This document shows, piece after piece, positions 8,245 through 17,716 of a stretch of 64,000 bases of DNA. The notes beneath the pieces were generated by a model, which searched no databases, had not been told where the DNA came from, and saw nothing but the letters and a program-made list of their open reading frames with translations. How positions within the stretch are numbered: the stretch's first letter is position 1; every line of letters begins with the position of its first letter. This DNA is from Clostridioides sp. ES-S-0010-02 (lineage in GTDB: Bacteria > Bacillota > Clostridia > Peptostreptococcales > Peptostreptococcaceae): assembly GCA_020641055.1 (NCBI GenBank), contig CP067345.1:3589317-3653316 (forward strand). Reading direction: 5' to 3'. A program made the position numbers and the translations under genes.

Positions 8245-10623
8245 TTATTTTAGTTTAACAATTGTTACTCCTGCTCCACCTTCTCCATACTGGCCACCTC
8301 TTTGTGATTTTACATGTCTATTTTTTCTTAAAATGTCTTGTAGTCCTGATTTTAGCACTCCTGTACCAATTCCATGTATTACTGTTACAGATTCTAGACC
8401 TGCTACATATGCATCATCTAGATATTTTTCGACTTCCATTATAGCTTCTTCTAAATTTAAACCTCTAAGGTCAACTTCACTTTTTATATTTCCAGATTTT
8501 GCCCTTATGATATTTCTTGTTGATTTAGTAACGTGTTTTGAAACATCCTTGTGAGATTTTTGTAAAGATTTAAAAGGTAGAGTCATCTTCATTATACCAA
8601 TTTGCACTACTGCTTCTTTTCTCTTTTTGTCTACAGAAACCACACTACCATTTTGATTTAAAGTTATTACTCTAACTTCTTCCCCTGGTTTTAGGTCTTT
8701 TATTTCTTTACTTGAAACTTTTGGAACTATCATACTTTTTACTGTCGGTTGAAGACTTCCCATAGAACTAGTCAATTCTTTTCTAAGTTCTTCTATTTTA
8801 CGATTTTTTTCTTTAGAAGCTCTTTCTTGTTCTAAACTTCTAAGTTCCTTTATTATAAGGTCTACTTCTTCCTTAGCTTGTCTTGTTATTGAAAATGCTT
8901 CTGATTTAGCCTTTTCAATCATCTTATCTCTTTGAGTAACTAATTTTTCAAGTTTTTCGTCGTATTCTACTTTTAGTCTTTCTATCTCTTCCTTCAATCT
9001 CTCAGCTTCTTCTCTATCTTCAATAGCTTTGATTCTGTTCTTTTCAACATTTTGTAATACATCTTCTAAAGCTATGTTATCTGTGTTTATATATTCTTTG
9101 GCACGTGAAATTACATAGTCACTAAGTCCAAGTTTTCTGGAAATCTCAAACGCATTTGATTTTCCAGGAACACCTATAAGTAACTTATATGTTGGACTTA
9201 AAGTTTCTATATCAAATTCAACTGCTGCATTTTCTACACCAGATTTAGTAAGAGCATAATTTTTAAGTTCACTATAGTGAGTAGTTGCTATACATTTCGC
9301 TCCTACAGAGTTTATATCTTCTAATACTGCTATTGCAAGTGCAGCTCCCTCAACAGGGTCTGTTCCTGCTCCTAATTCGTCAAATATAACTAAAGAGTCT
9401 GCTGTTACGGTTTTTAGTATTGATACTATATTTGTCATGTGAGATGAAAATGTAGATAAACTTTGCTCAATACTTTGTTCATCTCCTATATCTGCAAATA
9501 CATTATCATATACACACATACTACTTCCATAATCAGCAGGTATGTGAAGTCCACTTTGTGTCATAAGTGCAAATAAACCTACAGTTTTTATTGTAACTGT
9601 TTTACCACCTGTATTTGGACCTGTTATTACCAATGTGTGGAAGTCTCTTCCTAAATAAATAGTATTTGCCACTACTTTTTTCTTATCTAATAGTGGATGT
9701 CTTCCATTTTTTATATTTAAATATTTATCCTCATTTAATGTAGGCTCTATACCTCTCATTTGTATAGAAAGTTTTCCTTTTGAAAATGCAAAGTCTAATC
9801 TTCCAAGTATCTCTTGATTGGATATCAAATCTTCACTTACTTCTCCAACCATTGCAGAAAGTTCTGATAAAATTCTCTCTATCTCTTCTTGCTCTCCTAA
9901 TTTTAGCTGTCTTAACTCATTGTTCATCTCTACTATAGTCATTGGCTCTATAAAAAGTGTCGCACCAGAAGATGACTGGTCATGTACTATACCAGCTACT
10001 TGCGACCTATATTCAGATTTTACAGGTACTACAAATCTATCACCTCTTAGAGAAATTATGGCATCTTGTAAGTATTTTTGATAAGTAGTTGAACTTATTA
10101 TTGAATTTAATTTAGACCTAATGGATTGATTTTTTTGAGCTATTCTTCTTCTGATATCTCTAAGTGTACTTGAAGCATTGTCAGATATTTCTACTTCACT
10201 TATTATCGCATTGTATATCTGTTCTTCTATATCTTTATATACATATAGAGAATTTGATAGAGATTGTATTATTGGATAATTAAAATCTTCTTCATCACTG
10301 CTAGATAGACTATTTTTTAATCTTCTAGCTACTCTTAAAGTATCCGCTATCATAATTAAACTTCCTGGGTCAAGAGATGCACCTATATAGGCTCTTTTAA
10401 CCTTATCTTCTATATCATGAATACCATCCAAACCTACTGAACCTCTCTTTATAATAATTGATTGAGCTTCACTAGTTTCTTCTAGCATGGACTTTACTTC
10501 TACAAAATCAGTATTTGGAACTAAACTTTCTATATATTTTAGACCTAAAGAAGATGAGGCTTTCTTCTTTAATAAATCTATTATTTTATTGTATTCTAGA
10601 ACTCTTAACGATTTCTCATTCAT
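8245..10623 (-). CDS. mutS2: Endonuclease MutS2
   Basis: A 792-residue MutS2-type ATPase without the MutS mismatch-binding N-terminal domain. The ATPase core has Walker A GPNTGGKT (about 336-343), the MutS signature STFSSHM near 392 and Walker B VIFDELGAGTDP near 418. A charged coiled coil spans about 515-640. A C-terminal Smr nuclease-type domain starts at VDLRGLNLEEA (about 716) and contains the VIHGIGTG motif. MutS2 proteins act in suppression of recombination or rescue of collided ribosomes in other Firmicutes; which applies here is not shown by sequence. Length is normal for the family. The DUF523 gene follows by 21 bp. Confidence 0.96.
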   Translation of the reverse strand: MNEKSLRVLEYNKIIDLLKKKASSSLGLKYIESLVPNTDFVEVKSMLEETSEAQSIIIKRGSVGLDGIHDIEDKVKRAYIGASLDPGSLIMIADTLRVARRLKNSLSSSDEEDFNYPIIQSLSNSLYVYKDIEEQIYNAIISEVEISDNASSTLRDIRRRIAQKNQSIRSKLNSIISSTTYQKYLQDAIISLRGDRFVVPVKSEYRSQVAGIVHDQSSSGATLFIEPMTIVEMNNELRQLKLGEQEEIERILSELSAMVGEVSEDLISNQEILGRLDFAFSKGKLSIQMRGIEPTLNEDKYLNIKNGRHPLLDKKKVVANTIYLGRDFHTLVITGPNTGGKTVTIKTVGLFALMTQSGLHIPADYGSSMCVYDNVFADIGDEQSIEQSLSTFSSHMTNIVSILKTVTADSLVIFDELGAGTDPVEGAALAIAVLEDINSVGAKCIATTHYSELKNYALTKSGVENAAVEFDIETLSPTYKLLIGVPGKSNAFEISRKLGLSDYVISRAKEYINTDNIALEDVLQNVEKNRIKAIEDREEAERLKEEIERLKVEYDEKLEKLVTQRDKMIEKAKSEAFSITRQAKEEVDLIIKELRSLEQERASKEKNRKIEELRKELTSSMGSLQPTVKSMIVPKVSSKEIKDLKPGEEVRVITLNQNGSVVSVDKKRKEAVVQIGIMKMTLPFKSLQKSHKDVSKHVTKSTRNIIRAKSGNIKSEVDLRGLNLEEAIMEVEKYLDDAYVAGLESVTVIHGIGTGVLKSGLQDILRKNRHVKSQRGGQYGEGGAGVTIVKLK

Positions 10624-10945
10624 TTTTCTATATTCACCATCCTCAATATTTTAACTTTTTTCTTTAATATTTAAAATGTATGCTTTCCAAGCATTTTCAA
10701 TAAAAACTGCAAGTTTTATTTCTTTTTTATTTCTAAATTTATTATATTTTTTCTCTTTTAGATATATTTTAAACATATTTTGTATTATACTATGTATGTA
10801 GCTATCTATATATTATACATAAACATGCTTTATTTGTAATATAATCTGTTAAAAAATCTTCTTTAATATTTTTTAAAGGAGTTTATTTTAGCTTATTTTA
10901 TAAAAATAGCTACTTATATAGATAAATTAAGGAGGAACACAAGTC
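10624..10945. other. Divergent intergenic region mutS2 / pepD
   Basis: A 322-bp AT-rich region between divergent genes, so it must hold both promoters. TATACT at about 10786-10791 is a possible -10 for pepD, which would give a 5' leader of about 150 nt. A small hairpin (ATGCTTtccAAGCAT) lies near 10680-10696. I see no gene or known riboswitch. Confidence 0.4.
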
Positions 10946-12397
10946 ATGGGAAACGTATTAGAAGGATTAAAACCAGAAAATGTTTTTAAAAACTTTGAGA
11001 AAATATCTCAAATTCCTAGAGGTTCTGGAAACGAGAAAGGCATAAGTGATTATTTACTTAGCTTTGGTAAAAATTTAGGGCTTGAAACTATCCAGGATGA
11101 AAGTTTAAACATAATAATAAGAAAGCCTGCTACAAAAGGATATGAAAATTGTCCAGGAGTAGTTCTTCAAGGACATATGGATATGGTTTGTGAAAAAGAA
11201 AAGAATGTTGAACATGATTTTCTTAAAGACCCTATAAAATTAAGAATTAATGGTGATATGATATACGCTACTGGAACTACTCTTGGAGCTGACAATGGTA
11301 TCGCTGTTGCTATGGGTATGGCTATATTAGAAGATAATACTTTAGAGCATCCAGCATTAGAAGTTTTAGTTACTGTTAATGAAGAAGATGGTATGAATGG
11401 TGCTGATGCATTAGACCCAAGCTTAATCAAAGGTCAATATATCCTAAACATGGACTCCGAGGAAGAAGGATATCTATTAGTTAGTTGTGCTGGTGGTAAA
11501 ACTTGTGTTGTTAGTCTACCTGTTGAGTACAAAGAAGTTGGAGCTGACAAGCAAGCTTTATTAGTTGAAGTTACTGGATTATTAGGTGGACATTCTGGTA
11601 TGGAAATTGTTTTACAAAGAGCAAATGCTAACAAAGCAATAGCTAGAGTATTAAGCGTACTAGATGTTGATTACGAATTAGTTTCAGTTGATGGTGGTAC
11701 TAAGCATAATGCTATACCTCGTGAAGCTAAATGTATAATAGCTGTTGATAAAGCTGATGTTGAATCTGCTAAAAAACAAATAAATGATATTTTAACTGCA
11801 TTTAAACATGAGTTTACTACTTCTGACCCTGATATGGCTTATTCAGTAGTTGAAACTTCTGCAACTAAAGCTCTTACTAAAGACTGCAAAGAAAAAGTTA
11901 TTCAAATGTCAAGCTTAACTCCTCATGGTGTTCAATCTGTAAGTCTTGATATAGAAGGATTAGTTGAAAGTTCTACTAACTTTGCTATAATTGAAACTAA
12001 AGAATCAACTATTGAATTCTTAACTTCTGTTAGAAGTTCTGTTATGTCTATTAGAGATGAGATAGCTGATAGAATAAGACTTTTAGCTCAAGCTTTAGGT
12101 GCTGACTATGGTCTTACATCTCAATATCCAGCTTGGGAATTTAAAAAAGGTTCTAAATTAGAAAAAATATGTAGTGAAACTTATGAGAAATTAACTGGTA
12201 AAGTTCCTACTGTTATGGCTCTACATGCTGGTCTTGAGTGTGGATTATTACTTGATAAACTTCCTCATGCTGAAGCTATCTCTATAGGACCAGATATGTT
12301 TGATGTTCATACTCCAAAAGAACACGTTAGTATACCTTCTATTGCTAATGTTTGGGATTATGTTATTGAAATATTAAAATCTATGAACCAATATTAA
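10946..12397 (+). CDS. pepD: Aminoacyl-histidine dipeptidase (M20 family)
   Basis: A 483-residue cytosolic peptidase of the M20 family that cleaves Xaa-His and other dipeptides. Metal-binding motifs are seen: LQGHMDMVCEK near residues 74-84 (His and the following Asp), TLGADNGIAVAMG near 112-124 with a bridging Asp, and NEEDGMNGA near 147-155 with the catalytic Glu pair. ALHAGLECGLL near 422-432 carries the further His ligand region. Length matches PepD (about 480-490). The start is ATG with AAGGAGG 10 nt upstream. It is divergent from mutS2, monocistronic, and followed by a terminator at 12510. Confidence 0.93.
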   Translation: MGNVLEGLKPENVFKNFEKISQIPRGSGNEKGISDYLLSFGKNLGLETIQDESLNIIIRKPATKGYENCPGVVLQGHMDMVCEKEKNVEHDFLKDPIKLRINGDMIYATGTTLGADNGIAVAMGMAILEDNTLEHPALEVLVTVNEEDGMNGADALDPSLIKGQYILNMDSEEEGYLLVSCAGGKTCVVSLPVEYKEVGADKQALLVEVTGLLGGHSGMEIVLQRANANKAIARVLSVLDVDYELVSVDGGTKHNAIPREAKCIIAVDKADVESAKKQINDILTAFKHEFTTSDPDMAYSVVETSATKALTKDCKEKVIQMSSLTPHGVQSVSLDIEGLVESSTNFAIIETKESTIEFLTSVRSSVMSIRDEIADRIRLLAQALGADYGLTSQYPAWEFKKGSKLEKICSETYEKLTGKVPTVMALHAGLECGLLLDKLPHAEAISIGPDMFDVHTPKEHVSIPSIANVWDYVIEILKSMNQY

Positions 12398-12456
12398 GAC
12401 TAAGTTTTAAGAAGCAGATTTTAATTCTAAGTAAATCCATATAAAATTAACCTGTA

Positions 12457-12500
12457 AATTAATACTAATGTTAGCATCAAGTTTAATTTTAGTATTAATT
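12457..12500. repeat. 12-bp perfect inverted repeat after pepD
   Basis: AATTAATACTAA at 12457-12468 pairs with TTAGTATTAATT at 12489-12500. It lacks a following T-run and precedes the true terminator. It may be an mRNA-stabilising hairpin or a symmetric binding site. Confidence 0.45.
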
Positions 12501-12509
12501 CATAGAAAT

Positions 12510-12557
12510 AAAGCCTAATGATGATAATAACATACGTCATTGGGCTTTATTATTTTT
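12510..12557 (+). terminator. Terminator of pepD
   Basis: AAAGCCTAATGA (12510-12521) pairs with TCATTGGGCTTT (12537-12548, one G-U pair), followed by ATTATTTTTA. It probably serves pepD; the opposing diguanylate cyclase gene also ends about 160 bp away. Confidence 0.8.
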
Positions 12558-12713
12558 ACTTTAAAAAGATTTATTAGATACTTTTTATTTAAAAATTTAT
12601 TATATTTTTATACTGAATCTTATATAAATTAATACATCTCTTTTATGTACAATTATACAAAACTCGTTCAATTGTATCTTATTTACAATTTTTATAGTAA
12701 ATCTTACTAAAAA

Positions 12714-15182
12714 TTATACTCCTACTATTTTAAATTTATTTCTTCCTTGCTTCTTAGAATCATAAAGAGCATCATCTGCCATTTGATATAATTCGTCATA
12801 TTTCTGTCCATATTTTGTTATTACTACACCCATACTTATAGATATGCTTTTTCCACTTGGCAGTTTTATGAGGTGAATTTGTTTATATACTTCATTACAT
12901 TTATTGACAAGTTCTTCCTTATTTATTATATCTTTAATATAGATACTAAACTCGTCTCCACCCAATCGACCAACAATATCATTTTTTTCAAAACTTCTAG
13001 CAAGTACTTTTGCAACATCAATTAATATTTTATCTCCAATTAAATGCCCATAAGTATCATTAATAGACTTAAAATAATCAATATCTAAAATTAACAAAGC
13101 TCCATTTTTGTTAGGAGATAAATTAGATAAACTTTCTGTAGTTAACTTTCTAATATATGCTGAATTAAGAATATTTGTTAAGCCATCTTTTTGAACCTTA
13201 TCCAGTAACTTATCTTTTTCCTCTTTTTCAGAATCAATATTAGATATTTTTCCAATTACATACACTGGTACACTTTTTTCATTATAAATTATTTTTGAAG
13301 TAATTCTAATCCAGTGACAACTACCATCAGCGCATATAGAATACATTTCAGTCGTCCCATTCTCCTGTGACTTGATTACATCAAAAAACTTTTTATTATG
13401 TTCTATTTCAATCTCACTCATAGCACTCTTACTTATACCATAATAAGTACTAATTCCTTTCCCTTTCATAGAAACTATCAATTTATCTCGTTTATAATCA
13501 TATTCAAAAAAGTATTCACTTGCCATTTCATAAACTTCAGCATGCTTTTTAAGTTCCAAAGATATTTTCTGATTCATACTTTTACGTGTATGCAGGCTCC
13601 ATGCCATACCTCCAATAATGCAAAGTAATAAACTAGCAACTATTAAAATAGTTTCAATTGGATTTTGTTGCATAATATAAAGTAGTGAAAAGTCTTGTCT
13701 ATATGTAGTGTTTTGATAGATAATTGATTGCATCTTTTCTGATGGAATGCTTATAATAGCTTTATTAAATATACCCAATAATTCCTGCTTACTTGGTTTA
13801 ACTATTCCAAAGCAAATACTCTGTGATTCATAAGTCTGTGGAACTAAACGTACGTTTTTGTACTTAGGTTGATTAATATAGTACTGTATAGAATATCCTT
13901 CTCCATAAGTATAATCTGCAAACCCTTTGTTAACAGCTTCTATACACTCTTCCAAAGTATCATACCATATGACATCCCCATTAAAATAATTATCATAACC
14001 AGTCCCTTTAGGTAGAGCTAGACGTTTTCCATCTAAACTATTTTCATTTAATTTGTTATTAATCATCATAATATATTGGGTGGAAACAAATGGTCGAGAC
14101 ATAGTCACATTGTGTTTACGAGAATCTTCATAATCATAAATCATTCCTGCTACAATATCAATTTCATGATTTTTAGTCATTTTATCCAAATCTTTTTGGG
14201 ACTTTACAGGCACCAGTTCAAACTTCAATCTAGTTTTATCAGATATGTGATTTAATAAATCTATTGATATACCCTTTAATTCGCCCGTTTTTTTATCTAT
14301 GTTTTGAAATGGTGGCTTATTTAAAAGTACTCCAACTTTTAATGTATCTATATCTTTAATATATGTAGTTTCATCATCAGACAAAATCATCTTACTATTT
14401 TCTGGTGTAAAATATTTTTCATACAAAGCAGTCGAAAAATATGGGTCTGTCTGTTCGATATTATTAATTGCTGAATTGAGTCTTTGAGTTAAGTCTGTAC
14501 TTCCTTTAGGTGTAATAAAATAGAATGGCTTTGGTGAGAATTTAGCTATAGTACGCACACCTTCCATTGGACTCACACTCACATTAAGCAGTGCATCTGC
14601 TTCACCAACCTTTAGTGCTTGTAATTGTTCTTCTTGTGACTTACAATATACCAATTTAGGTGATATTAAATTCATCTTGCAATATTCATTTAATTCTTTA
14701 AGCCTAGTATTAGAATTCTCTATTACAGCAATACGAATTTCTTTCATAGCTTCTAAACTTATACTATCAATAGCTGTATTTTCATATAATACTTGTAATA
14801 CTGTATTTACTACTCCATAACTATTACCTGCATAATTATACAATTTTTCCATCTGCTCATTGTATAACATGCTTCCCATTATATCAATCTCACCTTTTTC
14901 TAACATTTTCATTAGTTTTGTAAGAACTTCATTTTCATCACCAGATACTTGAACAAATTCATAATTCCATCCAGTATATTGTGCAATTTCTAACAGATAT
15001 TCGTATGTATATCCAGAGTACTTACCTTGTTTATCTAGTTCAGTTAACCCTTTTTGAATAGGATAAGCAACCCGAATAGTACGATTATCACTACCTAGAG
15101 CATTGACATTAAAAGGAAATATGCAAGAAGTGAATATGGATGCAATTACAATAATTAATAAAAGTAATTTTTTTGAATTCAC
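12714..15182 (-). CDS. Diguanylate cyclase with two periplasmic-binding-type sensor domains
   Basis: An 822-residue membrane receptor. A signal peptide (about 1-28) is followed by two tandem extracellular solute-binding (SBP family 3, amino-acid-binder-like) domains at about 34-262 and 278-495; the second starts KVGVLLNKPPFQN. One membrane segment lies at about 507-527 (LIVASLLLCIIGGMAW), then a PAS-like domain (about 545-650) and a GGDEF domain (about 665-822). The catalytic motif is GRLGGDEF, intact. The residue set where an RxxD inhibitory site is expected reads EKND, so product inhibition through the I-site is probably absent. It should make cyclic di-GMP in response to an external small molecule, perhaps an amino acid or peptide (inference). 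The start is GTG with GGAGG upstream. Confidence 0.92.
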   Translation of the reverse strand: MNSKKLLLLIIVIASIFTSCIFPFNVNALGSDNRTIRVAYPIQKGLTELDKQGKYSGYTYEYLLEIAQYTGWNYEFVQVSGDENEVLTKLMKMLEKGEIDIMGSMLYNEQMEKLYNYAGNSYGVVNTVLQVLYENTAIDSISLEAMKEIRIAVIENSNTRLKELNEYCKMNLISPKLVYCKSQEEQLQALKVGEADALLNVSVSPMEGVRTIAKFSPKPFYFITPKGSTDLTQRLNSAINNIEQTDPYFSTALYEKYFTPENSKMILSDDETTYIKDIDTLKVGVLLNKPPFQNIDKKTGELKGISIDLLNHISDKTRLKFELVPVKSQKDLDKMTKNHEIDIVAGMIYDYEDSRKHNVTMSRPFVSTQYIMMINNKLNENSLDGKRLALPKGTGYDNYFNGDVIWYDTLEECIEAVNKGFADYTYGEGYSIQYYINQPKYKNVRLVPQTYESQSICFGIVKPSKQELLGIFNKAIISIPSEKMQSIIYQNTTYRQDFSLLYIMQQNPIETILIVASLLLCIIGGMAWSLHTRKSMNQKISLELKKHAEVYEMASEYFFEYDYKRDKLIVSMKGKGISTYYGISKSAMSEIEIEHNKKFFDVIKSQENGTTEMYSICADGSCHWIRITSKIIYNEKSVPVYVIGKISNIDSEKEEKDKLLDKVQKDGLTNILNSAYIRKLTTESLSNLSPNKNGALLILDIDYFKSINDTYGHLIGDKILIDVAKVLARSFEKNDIVGRLGGDEFSIYIKDIINKEELVNKCNEVYKQIHLIKLPSGKSISISMGVVITKYGQKYDELYQMADDALYDSKKQGRNKFKIVGV

Positions 15183-15261
15183 TACACCAATCCTCCATAT
15201 AATTAAGATTTACAATGCAAATTACTACTTAAACTTTTAGATATGAAAAAGTAGATTAGCA

Positions 15262-15302
15262 TAAAAAAGGATATAAAAATTTACTTAAAAATTTAAATAT
15301 CC
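15262..15302 (-). terminator. Terminator of the ferredoxin-nitroreductase gene
   Basis: GGATAT...ATATCC (15269-15302) with A/T-rich inner pairing, followed on the minus strand by six T (15263-15268), about 120 bp beyond the gene's stop. Confidence 0.6.
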
Positions 15303-15420
15303 TCACCATATACAATATACCTAGATTATAACTGATTTATTTGATTATTACAACAAATTTACTATATTAAATGTATACATTATCTTGTGCTAATCTTGAG
15401 TATATAATACATTCTAAGTT

Positions 15421-16242
15421 CTATCTTATTTCAAATTTAGCACTATTTCTATTTACAGTTCTCTTATATTTTACACTTGGGTATCCCAATATAAATGAAG
15501 TTATAACTGCTTCATTATCATTCATTCCCAATAATTCCTTTAACTTTGGCTCTACATTTGATGCCATAACAAAGAATCCATTGTAGCACATTCCTAATCC
15601 TTGAGAATAAGCCATAAGCTCCATATTAGACGCAGCTAATCCACCATCTACATATACACTTCCTCCTAAAGAAGTATCACCAACAACTACCATAAGTAAT
15701 GGTGCATCATAGAATAGAGAATCATATCCTTCTTCTTTATATCTTTTGTACATTCTCTTAAATGTATTTTTATATATAGAACGTACAGGGTCTTCATCAT
15801 CAGTATTTAATGCCAAGTTATAAAGCCCTTCTATTGCTAATTCTTTTACTTCTTTTAGTTTTTCTTTTACTAATATGTATCTTATTGGTTGTCTATTTCC
15901 ACCTGTTGGTGTGTATCTTCCTGCTTCTACTATGTTTTTTATTTTTTCTTCTTCTACCTCTATGTCTTTATAGCTTCTTATACTTCTTCTAAATTTGATA
16001 AAGTTTAGTAATTTTTCAGGCTCTAGTTCAAAATTTTCATGATTGAATTCTAATACTTCATTTTTATCAAATCCCTGCATTTCTATTGCATCTGTTGGAC
16101 ATATAGCCATACAGTGACCACAATTAATACAGAGAATATTTTTCACCTTTGCTTTATCTTCTTTAACCCTTATTGCATTTACAAGGCAGTCTGACTCACA
16201 CATACCACATCCTACACATTTGTCTAAATTTATGTCTATCAT
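15421..16242 (-). CDS. Ferredoxin-nitroreductase fusion
   Basis: A 273-residue protein. The N-terminal bacterial ferredoxin domain (about 1-55) has two cluster motifs, CVGCGMCESDC and CINCGHCMAICP, for two 4Fe-4S clusters. The rest is an FMN-dependent nitroreductase fold, with RRSIRSYKD near 88-96 (FMN phosphate-binding Arg/Ser) and the dinucleotide-type loop GGNRQPIRY near 116-124. Two-domain proteins of this kind are common in anaerobes and couple ferredoxin electrons to flavin reductions; the substrate is unknown. The start is ATG with GGAGG upstream. It appears monocistronic. Confidence 0.9.
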   Translation of the reverse strand: MIDINLDKCVGCGMCESDCLVNAIRVKEDKAKVKNILCINCGHCMAICPTDAIEMQGFDKNEVLEFNHENFELEPEKLLNFIKFRRSIRSYKDIEVEEEKIKNIVEAGRYTPTGGNRQPIRYILVKEKLKEVKELAIEGLYNLALNTDDEDPVRSIYKNTFKRMYKRYKEEGYDSLFYDAPLLMVVVGDTSLGGSVYVDGGLAASNMELMAYSQGLGMCYNGFFVMASNVEPKLKELLGMNDNEAVITSFILGYPSVKYKRTVNRNSAKFEIR

Positions 16243-16346
16243 TCCAGATTATTCCTCCATTTTAAAATTTTTACTCTAGTATAAATCAAATAGTTGTCCT
16301 AGTCAATTTTTATTTTTTTAACAATACATAGGCTTTAATTTTTTAA

Positions 16347-16823
16347 TTAATCTAAAAAATTTACACTGTAATCTTTCAATTTACCATTATCATATGTTAT
16401 CTTTGCACTAAAAATTTTGCCTTTTTTAGCCCAATCTAAAAATAATCTGTCGCCTTCCCACATATTTAAGTCAAATATTTTATCATTATCAACCCAAAGT
16501 AACTTGCCTTCTTTACAATTATCTAAATCTTTGTTAGATAAAGTTCCTTCAAATTCATCTGAAAAATACAAAAACATATACCAATCTTCTTCATCTTTAA
16601 ATTTTGGAAAAGTTATCAATCCTTTGTATGTTAATGACTTAAGAGTAAGACCTGTTTCTTCTTTAACTTCTCTAACTATACATTCTTCTGGTGTTTCTCC
16701 CTGCTCAAATTTGCCACCAACACCTACATACTTACCTTCATGTACATCATCTTTCTTCTTATTTCTATACAACATTAAAGTCTTACTATCTTTTTCTATA
16801 TAACAAATAGTCGTAAGTTTCAT
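16347..16823 (-). CDS. Nudix hydrolase (MutT-like)
   Basis: A 158-residue protein with a canonical Nudix box at about residues 37-59, reading GGKFEQGETPEECIV then REVKEETGL (GX5EX7REVXEEXG). The box binds Mg2+ and cleaves a nucleoside diphosphate linked to X. The overall arrangement resembles 8-oxo-dGTP diphosphatases of Firmicutes (MTH1/MutT type), but specificity cannot be read directly. The start is ATG with AAGGCG upstream. Confidence 0.88.
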   Translation of the reverse strand: MKLTTICYIEKDSKTLMLYRNKKKDDVHEGKYVGVGGKFEQGETPEECIVREVKEETGLTLKSLTYKGLITFPKFKDEEDWYMFLYFSDEFEGTLSNKDLDNCKEGKLLWVDNDKIFDLNMWEGDRLFLDWAKKGKIFSAKITYDNGKLKDYSVNFLD

Positions 16824-17034
16824 ATACTTCGCCTTACTTTCTCTTTTCTATTTTTCATTTACTTATTTTATATATTTAAGTTTATTACTATAATTACTGA
16901 TGCAAAGAATCACTATAATTACTCATTGCAGTCAATTATTAACAAGTTGACCTTAAGTTTATATTAATTATAGTCATTTATTTAAACTAATTATTGTCAA
17001 TTCACATTTTTAAATTTATTGTTATTTTCCTTAT

Positions 17035-17613
17035 TTACTCATTTTCATTGTTTTCAAGTACATCACTAATATTTTTCATTGCATTAAGAGAAAGCTCTGC
17101 AAATTCATCAAATGGAATCCCTATATCTTCTATACTTCTCATTGCATCTCTATTTACATTTGAAGCAAATCTTGTTTCTTTCATTCTTTTAATTACAGAT
17201 TTTGTCTTTACACTCGTAAGTTTTTTATCTGGATAAACTAAAGCTATTGCAGTTATAAATCCAGTTATAGGGTCTGCTGCATATATAGCTTTTTCCATTA
17301 AACTAGTTCTTGTAACCCCCATACCATCATGATGACCAAGTATTGCTCTATACATTTCTTCATCACCAAAATTTTCTTTTTTGAGAAGTTCTACAGTTGT
17401 TGTTGCATGACCTTCACAGATTTCTCCTGGCTTTCTTCCAACTATATCTGAATCCAAATCATGTAAAAGACCTGCAACCGCCCATTTTTCTTCTTTCTCT
17501 GGCTCTAGTCTTTTGGCTAAATCTTTCATAACTGCTTCAACTGCATAGCAATGTTTTCTCATTCTATCAGTTTCTAAATACTTAAATAAAATGTCTAAAG
17601 CTTCTTCTCTCAT
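17035..17613 (-). CDS. HD domain hydrolase
   Basis: A 192-residue HD-superfamily protein. Metal ligands expected for the fold are visible: the first His in RKHCYAVEAV near 20-24, the HD doublet in GLLHDLDSD near 51-53, His in EGHATTTVELL near 69, and HHD in ILGHHDGMG near 91-93. Proteins of this size and pattern (the HDIG-related group) are usually phosphohydrolases of small nucleotides; the substrate is unknown. The start is ATG with GGGGG upstream. It lies about 100 bp after the U32 gene on the same strand, perhaps co-transcribed. Confidence 0.85.
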   Translation of the reverse strand: MREEALDILFKYLETDRMRKHCYAVEAVMKDLAKRLEPEKEEKWAVAGLLHDLDSDIVGRKPGEICEGHATTTVELLKKENFGDEEMYRAILGHHDGMGVTRTSLMEKAIYAADPITGFITAIALVYPDKKLTSVKTKSVIKRMKETRFASNVNRDAMRSIEDIGIPFDEFAELSLNAMKNISDVLENNENE

Positions 17614-17716
17614 TTTCAGTAATCCCCCTGTTTTTTCATAGATATGATATTTTTATATATTAATACACATAAATTCAAGAGTTTTTATATATTTATGTAT
17701 ATTTTTCATGTTATAT

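Noticed and set aside
7799-8554. 251-codon open frame on the plus strand
   Set aside because: It covers the DUF523 gene and the end of mutS2, both supported by clear family motifs. The plus-strand product is Ser/Pro/Phe-rich, as expected for a shadow frame, and has no ribosome binding site.
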